From assembly GCA_965602855.1 (NCBI GenBank), contig CBFCZV010000005.1, positions 20,508-84,507 on the forward strand: 64,000 bases of DNA, in the 5' to 3' direction. A program made the position numbers and the translations under genes. Positions within the stretch are counted from its first letter, which is position 1. The number at the start of each line of letters is the position of its first letter. Under the pieces are notes generated by a model. It was given only the letters and a program-made list of their open reading frames with translations. It searched no databases and was not told the origin of the DNA. This document shows, piece after piece, positions 60,102 through 64,000 of this stretch. This DNA comes from LH-M37 sp965602855 (lineage in GTDB: Bacteria; Pseudomonadota; Gammaproteobacteria; SZUA-229).

Positions 60102-60215
60102 TTAGCTCAATAACCAGTTTACTAAACCCAGAGATTTTTTAATAGGGTTTTCAATCAGTGGTGCTGTATAAAAATTGGATGCTGTGGCCATGGCAATAAA
60201 TTCGATAAACATCAT
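60102..60215 (-). CDS. Candidate 37-residue small protein
   Basis: The frame opens MMFIEFIAMATASNFYTAPL and ends 'SLGLVNWLLS' with TAA. The start is preceded by GTGAGGTGAATACC, a good Shine-Dalgarno at 8-base spacing, which is the main support. The peptide is weakly amphipathic or hydrophobic. Homologues cannot be checked here. Confidence 0.4.
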   Translation of the reverse strand: MMFIEFIAMATASNFYTAPLIENPIKKSLGLVNWLLS

Positions 60216-60268
60216 GGTATTCACCTCACTTCGTGGTAGCTCAGGGATGTTCCTTATCTGGAAAAATT

Positions 60269-60298
60269 AAAAAGCCGGACATTGTTCGGCTTTTTTTA
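60269..60298 (-). terminator. Terminator downstream of the small membrane gene
   Basis: AAAAAGCCGGA (60269-60279) pairs with TTCGGCTTTTT (60285-60295) with one G-U and loop CATTG. T-rich tails exist on both sides, so it may work in either direction. On the minus strand it would end transcription of the gene at 60496-60735. Confidence 0.7.
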
Positions 60299-60495
60299 GG
60301 CGGTGGTAAATACAAGGGTTTGTAGGATGTTGGTGAGGTACGAACCGCATCTGTCGAGGAAAGACTTTTTCTGATTAAAAAATGTGAGTGATGCTATTTA
60401 TTTTTTATCGCATCCTATGGTGATGATATCTAAACATTCAATTATCAACGAGTCTGACCCCTTGGTTTGTGTCGATAGTCGTGTCGATGGTTTTC

Positions 60496-60735
60496 TCAAA
60501 AACCGGCACTAAATATTAACAAAGCATAGGGTATTCCTAAGGCGCAACCAAGAGTTGCTAAGAACTGGGGCCATGACCATTCAGTAAAAAAAAGAGTTCT
60601 TCTTGAGAAACGAGAAAACATGAACAGGCCAAACGAAACCACCCAGATCAAGACATAGCCTATTGGTCCAGTGATTACAAAGGCGGCAAGAGTCCCGAAT
60701 ATCAAGCCAATGGATTTGAGAAGTTTCATAGGCAT
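60496..60735 (-). CDS. Small two-helix membrane protein (cassette-like)
   Basis: A 79-residue protein with three hydrophobic stretches: 'SIGLIFGTLAAFVITGPIGY', 'VLIWVVSFGLFMF' and 'FLATLGCALGIPYALLIFSA', separated by 'SRFSRRTLFFTEWSWPQ'. No family is recognised. The ATG at 60735 lies inside the R box (GTTAGATG) of an attC-like site; ATG 60729 is an alternative start. This placement, with the start codon directly after a GTTRRRY core, is standard for integron gene cassettes. Confidence 0.6.
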   Translation of the reverse strand: MPMKLLKSIGLIFGTLAAFVITGPIGYVLIWVVSFGLFMFSRFSRRTLFFTEWSWPQFLATLGCALGIPYALLIFSAGF

Positions 60736-60828
60736 CTAACGCCGCAAATCACCGGCACATTGAAGCAACAGGATCGCCACAAACGAGCGTTGCGGAAAAT
60801 GTGTCCGTGTGAATTTGCATTGTTAGCC
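60731..60828 (-). repeat. Integron attC-like recombination site
   Basis: On the minus strand the element runs GGCTAAC...GTTAGATGCC over about 98 bases. GTTAGAT fits the GTTRRRY core. The inner arms pair as GCAAAT-CAC-CGG-CAC against GTGCCGGTGATTTGC, with three single extra bases in one arm (GCAAATtCACaCGGaCAC). These extrahelical bases in an otherwise perfect stem are the structural mark of attC sites. A small membrane ORF starts at the core. No intI gene is in the window. Confidence 0.6.
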
Positions 60829-60957
60829 ATCTGTTATGCGTTTGTTAGCATATTTATGTTGAATGTTAATCGTGACCTATAATCACAACTTCAAAATTAC
60901 ATTAAAAATCTAGTTTATTAAGGTTGAATATGTATTCATGCGTACGATTACGCTACG

Positions 60958-62895
60958 CTAATCGATCCCTTGATCTATCATCTCGGTTACCTCCTGGGGT
61001 AGCCATAAGGTTACCGTTGTCCCTCTTTCTTGTTCGCTATCAATCTCAATGCCACCGCTGTGCTGCACCATAATTTGCTGTACCGTAGGCATACCCAGCC
61101 CCACACCAAAGCCCTTGGTGGAGAATAGAGGCTCAAAGATCTTCTCCAATACCTCATCCGATATGCCGCATCCGGTATCGGATATGATGATCTCTATACG
61201 TCCATCAACGGCCTGCGTTTTAATCCGCAGGCGGGAAAATTCTGTATCAATCACCTGTCCATTATCATCCAGCATGGCGTGACAACCATTCTCCACAACA
61301 TTGATTATCGCCCGACGTAATCGATGGGTATCAACCGTTAACTCAATATCTTTTAACAAAAACTCTTTAACTATTTGGATCCCTGCTGGAATGGACTGTT
61401 CATCAATAACGGACTCCAGCCACTCATCAAACCGTACGGCGTGGAGCTCCAGATCGGTAATGCGGGTGAAGTCGAGCAGTTCATCGATGATGTGATCACA
61501 GCGGGTGATATTACGGTCAATCAGTTCCAGTGCCTCCTGCAGACGTGAATCCCCTTCTTTCATCCGCTTGCGAATAATGTAGATTGCTGGACGCATCGCC
61601 CCGAGAGGATTACGCAGCTCATGGCTTACCGTGGCGGTGAGCTGGCCCAGGGTGGCCAGACGGCCCTTGCGCAACAGTTCGTCCTGGGCATCGTGCAGCT
61701 GCCGGTTACTCTGCTCCAGACTTTCGGAGCGCTGGTGCAGTTGCTCTACCAGAGCCCCCTTTTCATCCACCTTCTGCTGTAACTGTTCATGAGAGTGTTC
61801 TATCTCTGTAGCCAGGTGTCTAAAATCTCTCTCAAGTTCCTCCAGCTCATCACCGCTTTTATCTCTGCTTAGCGAGACACCCAGTACTATCTCTGAAAAC
61901 TTTTCCACTCGTAGGGCCAGAAGCCCGATACGACGGGACCACCAGACGCTTAACAGAAGAAAGGAGAGTATCAATACAGCGACCAGAATAGAGCGCTGAC
62001 GACTGTTCATCTCCAGGATCAGGTTGCTGAGTCGCTCTGCCTCTTCAGTAGGGTGGAAGGTGGCAAATTCAAGAACAAGATCTGATGCACCGTAATCGAA
62101 AAAAGACTTGCTCGTTTGCAGGTAGTCTCCCTTTAGATCATCGACAGCTGTCCCGGAGGGAATTCTGTGAAAATCACTGCTGGCAACCACCTCTCCACGA
62201 TAGGGATCGATCAGAGTCATAATGGTCGTATGCTGTTGCATATTGCCGACAAGGGCCAAAAAGGCATCATCGATAGGGCTGACCAGCAATAGGGTTGCCG
62301 AGGAAGATCTCGTGGTTACCGTCTCTGCAGAGAGCACATAGGCGGTTCCTCCTCCCAGGGTTGTCATGTAGGACTGGCTATGGCTAAGCTTGCGCACCAA
62401 TGGTCCAGGATGGATCAGTTCGTCCGGAAGCTTCAACTCATCACCACCAGGGGGCGCGTTGTGGTATATCTCGCGAACAGAACCATCCTGCCCTACCAGC
62501 ATGGCGTAGCGGGCGTTGAAAAAGGCGCGCAGAACCGACGTTCTGGGTAACCATCTGGGGGGACGATTGGCGTGATAGATGAGGGGCTTAGCACTCTCTG
62601 ATGGTGGCTCCAGAGGTAATTGTTTCAGATAGTCGAGAAAGGTTTTCTGACCAACGATCAACTTGGTGGCATTGTGAATGGCGCGCACATTTAGATTGAA
62701 AAGACGGCGGTCGTCCGTGGCCTCCTTTTCCAGATCTCGCTCGACCTCGGCCAGGAAGGCTCTCCTCAAATCCTGAAGTTGTATCCGATCCAGTGCCCAC
62801 CACAGCGTTGCGCTGATGATTAAGGTCAACAGCAACATCTTGACCGCGATCGATTTACCGGTCAGGTGACGCTGTAGTGAGGCAGAAAATGACAT
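60958..62895 (-). CDS. Membrane sensor histidine kinase
   Basis: A 645-residue kinase. A TM helix ('VKMLLLTLIISATLWWAL') precedes a large periplasmic sensor of about 250 residues (dCache-like, with 'AMLVGQDGSVREIYHNAPP'), then a second TM ('SILVAVLILSFLLLSVWW'), and a HAMP-like/coiled-coil segment. HisKA has 'ATVSHELRNPLGAMRPAIYI' and HATPase 'INVVENGCHAML', 'ISDTGCGISDEV' and 'GFGVGLGMPTVQQI'. It is 3 bp downstream of a PstS-like gene. No response regulator is adjacent in the window. The region is GC-richer than its neighbours. Confidence 0.9.
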   Translation of the reverse strand: MSFSASLQRHLTGKSIAVKMLLLTLIISATLWWALDRIQLQDLRRAFLAEVERDLEKEATDDRRLFNLNVRAIHNATKLIVGQKTFLDYLKQLPLEPPSESAKPLIYHANRPPRWLPRTSVLRAFFNARYAMLVGQDGSVREIYHNAPPGGDELKLPDELIHPGPLVRKLSHSQSYMTTLGGGTAYVLSAETVTTRSSSATLLLVSPIDDAFLALVGNMQQHTTIMTLIDPYRGEVVASSDFHRIPSGTAVDDLKGDYLQTSKSFFDYGASDLVLEFATFHPTEEAERLSNLILEMNSRQRSILVAVLILSFLLLSVWWSRRIGLLALRVEKFSEIVLGVSLSRDKSGDELEELERDFRHLATEIEHSHEQLQQKVDEKGALVEQLHQRSESLEQSNRQLHDAQDELLRKGRLATLGQLTATVSHELRNPLGAMRPAIYIIRKRMKEGDSRLQEALELIDRNITRCDHIIDELLDFTRITDLELHAVRFDEWLESVIDEQSIPAGIQIVKEFLLKDIELTVDTHRLRRAIINVVENGCHAMLDDNGQVIDTEFSRLRIKTQAVDGRIEIIISDTGCGISDEVLEKIFEPLFSTKGFGVGLGMPTVQQIMVQHSGGIEIDSEQERGTTVTLWLPQEVTEMIDQGID

Positions 62896-62898
62896 AAA

Positions 62899-63921
62899 TT
62901 AATCTACAGGGCTTACCAGCTCATCGCCACTAAATTTCCAACCCGCTTTGTGAAGCTTGCTACTGGAGATAAAACCATATTTCGGATCAAGTGAATCGAA
63001 GCGGGCCTGCATATGGCGCACCAGCTCACCGGCTACTGGATTGCGAGTCTCATCACTGTTCCATGAGGTGATATTGTAGGTGCGGTAGAAGGGGTAGCGT
63101 CCATCCAGTAGAGCCTGATTATCTTCAGGACTATTGCCGTCAATACGTAACGTCTTTACCGGATGTTGCTTGTGCAATCGGGTCATCCAGAGGGTCTCAA
63201 AGCCGATCGTATTGTCCTGTCCTGCCACCCGCTGAATCATGTCGGGAATGGTGCCCACCTCGTGAGTTATGGGGCTGAAGTGATCCTCATCAGCCAGAAT
63301 TAGACGCCAGTGCCCCGGGCGGTTCTTGCAGTGTAGACGAGCCACCGGCTGAATGGGGCCTATCCCGGGTAGGGTCTCTTTACCCTCAACGGCCACCTGA
63401 CTCCAGTTGGCGATGCCACCACCGAAGAGTTGGCGGGCCTTCTTCTGAGATACATTTTGTACCGGATTGGCGGGGTTTGTGATCAGCGCCAGGGCCGCTA
63501 TTCCAAGGGTATGAAATTGCAGGCCCGGCAGACGATCCGAATCCCCTGCCGGGCAACAGAAACCACCAATATCGACCTTCTTGTCCAGTAGGGCACCGGC
63601 AGAGATACCGCAGGTTCCCTCCTGCACCGCAATCCGAAGTTTACGCTGTTGGGCGAAATCTTTGATGATGGGAAGCAGTGCCGGATAGAGATGCTGATCC
63701 AGAGTCACCACCAGGTCACTATCGGCGGGAACCTCATGATATTGAATGGAGCGGTTCTCCCAACTCTCGGGAAGTACCTCGGCATGTGCAGGATCGCTAA
63801 ATGCGGGACCTGTGTTACCCCGATCTCTATCATTATCGGCAACAGCATAGCCCAGGGTTAGCAGCAGCCATGGAGTCAACAGGTACCTGGAAATAGTCAT
63901 CAGATTTGTATGTTTCATCAT
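62899..63921 (-). CDS. Periplasmic phosphate-binding-like protein
   Basis: A 340-residue protein with a signal peptide ('YLLTPWLLLTLGYAVADND') and a PBP2/PstS-like fold. Typical blocks are 'VTLDQHLYPALLPIIKDFA', 'VQEGTCGISAGALLDKKVDIGGFCCPA', 'HTLGIAALALITNPANPV' and 'ARQLFGGGIANWSQVAVEG'. PstS-like proteins bind phosphate or related anions. Direct coupling to a kinase gene 3 bp away, rather than to permease genes, suggests it is a sensory ligand-binder for that kinase (inference). Two Cys pairs are unusual for PstS. Confidence 0.82.
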   Translation of the reverse strand: MMKHTNLMTISRYLLTPWLLLTLGYAVADNDRDRGNTGPAFSDPAHAEVLPESWENRSIQYHEVPADSDLVVTLDQHLYPALLPIIKDFAQQRKLRIAVQEGTCGISAGALLDKKVDIGGFCCPAGDSDRLPGLQFHTLGIAALALITNPANPVQNVSQKKARQLFGGGIANWSQVAVEGKETLPGIGPIQPVARLHCKNRPGHWRLILADEDHFSPITHEVGTIPDMIQRVAGQDNTIGFETLWMTRLHKQHPVKTLRIDGNSPEDNQALLDGRYPFYRTYNITSWNSDETRNPVAGELVRHMQARFDSLDPKYGFISSSKLHKAGWKFSGDELVSPVD

Positions 63922-63966
63922 CGTTTTATCTCTATATTAACCTTTGTAAAATAATTGGGGTCAGAG

Positions 63967-64000
63967 TGAACCTCCCCCAGTTTAACGGACACTTTTAACC
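63967..64000 (+). mobile_element. Possible terminus of an IS3-type element (cut by window edge)
   Basis: TGAACCTCCCCCAGTTTAAC starts at 63967 and is followed by GGACACTTTTAACC. IS3-group ends often read TGAACC...CGGACAC, so this may be a left inverted repeat with the rest outside the window. No transposase is visible; the call rests on about 34 bases. Confidence 0.3.

Larger units (their letters stand above)
60032..60495. other. Gene-poor stretch between GNAT remnant and small membrane gene
   Basis: About 460 AT-rich bases. It contains a possible 37-codon gene (60102-60215), a terminator (60269-60298) and two copies of a short GGGTCAGAC motif on the minus strand (60036-60045 and 60451-60461). 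Nothing else is recognisable. Confidence 0.5.

Noticed and set aside
1..64000. CRISPR array
   Set aside because: No regularly spaced direct repeats of 24-40 bases; the only repeats found are hairpins dispersed kilobases apart.
1..64000. Phage or integrase-bearing mobile element
   Set aside because: No integrase, transposase, capsid or terminase gene is recognisable on either strand; only cassette-like boxes and a possible IS end are seen.

Overview
The window is a gammaproteobacterial chromosome segment, most likely from a sulfur-oxidising lineage (Chromatiales-like; the family cannot be resolved from the sequence alone). Several gene blocks have classic gammaproteobacterial order: rpe-gph-trpE, trpGDC beside a Vfr/CRP-type regulator with a divergent OsmC gene, rplM-rpsI, rpiA opposite ilvA, and ygfA-6S RNA-zapA opposite ygfB-pepP-ubiH-ubiI-gcvT-gcvH-gcvP. 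Sulfur oxidation is indicated by a flavocytochrome c sulfide dehydrogenase pair (44984-46570), a TauE/SafE exporter (35283-36071) and a secreted Gly/Asn/Tyr-rich protein of sulfur-globule type (54275-54709). Two porins, ubiquinone biosynthesis genes and an FNR/ANR-type operator suggest a respiring, oxygen-sensing Gram-negative cell.

Layout. 1-2.9 kb: a hybrid histidine kinase (cut at its 5' end by the window edge) and an HD-GYP response regulator. 3-6 kb: dusA, a DUF3187 outer-membrane protein, a cytochrome c and a CopD-like membrane protein. 6-12.5 kb: rpe, gph, a candidate Trp leader peptide, trpE, a TIGR03790-type protein embedded in the operon, and trpG-trpD-trpC. 12.5-16.4 kb: crp/vfr, osmC-like, a DUF885 metallopeptidase, coq7 and a thioredoxin-like ferredoxin. 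16.4-21.2 kb: a strong promoter with an early terminator before rplM-rpsI, tRNA-Gln(CTG), and two porins around a small secreted protein. 21.2-33.8 kb: rpiA/ilvA, fau, 6S RNA, zapA, the ubi genes and a glycine cleavage operon with split P-protein. 33.8-48.5 kb: c-di-GMP enzymes, a DsbA-like protein, TauE, CbbY, an MsbA-like ABC exporter, thioredoxin, nei, an Na/Pi symporter, the sulfide dehydrogenase, arfB, ppnP and nnrS.

48.5-58.4 kb: MscS, MgtE, a RimK-RimB-type protease-AspA/AstE cluster, the sulfur-globule-like protein and an Omp85-type protein. Two families of dispersed hairpin repeats are scattered through this stretch. 56.4-60.9 kb is an accessory island. It contains an MBL-fold lipoprotein gene split by a C8 tract, small orphan genes, an AT-rich RsgA paralogue, a truncated acetyltransferase, and short inverted GTTAGC/GCTAAC boxes laid out like integron gene cassettes. 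One roughly 98-bp attC-like site there has unpaired bases in its stem. No integrase is visible. 61-64 kb is visibly GC-richer and holds a sensor kinase paired with a PstS-like binding protein, ending at a possible IS terminus at the window edge.

Main points for follow-up: the integrase-less cassette-like island, the poly-C split lipoprotein, two Trp-codon mini-ORFs in leader regions (before trpE and before rplM), the class-II FNR-type porin promoter, and the hairpin repeat family with paired sequence changes.
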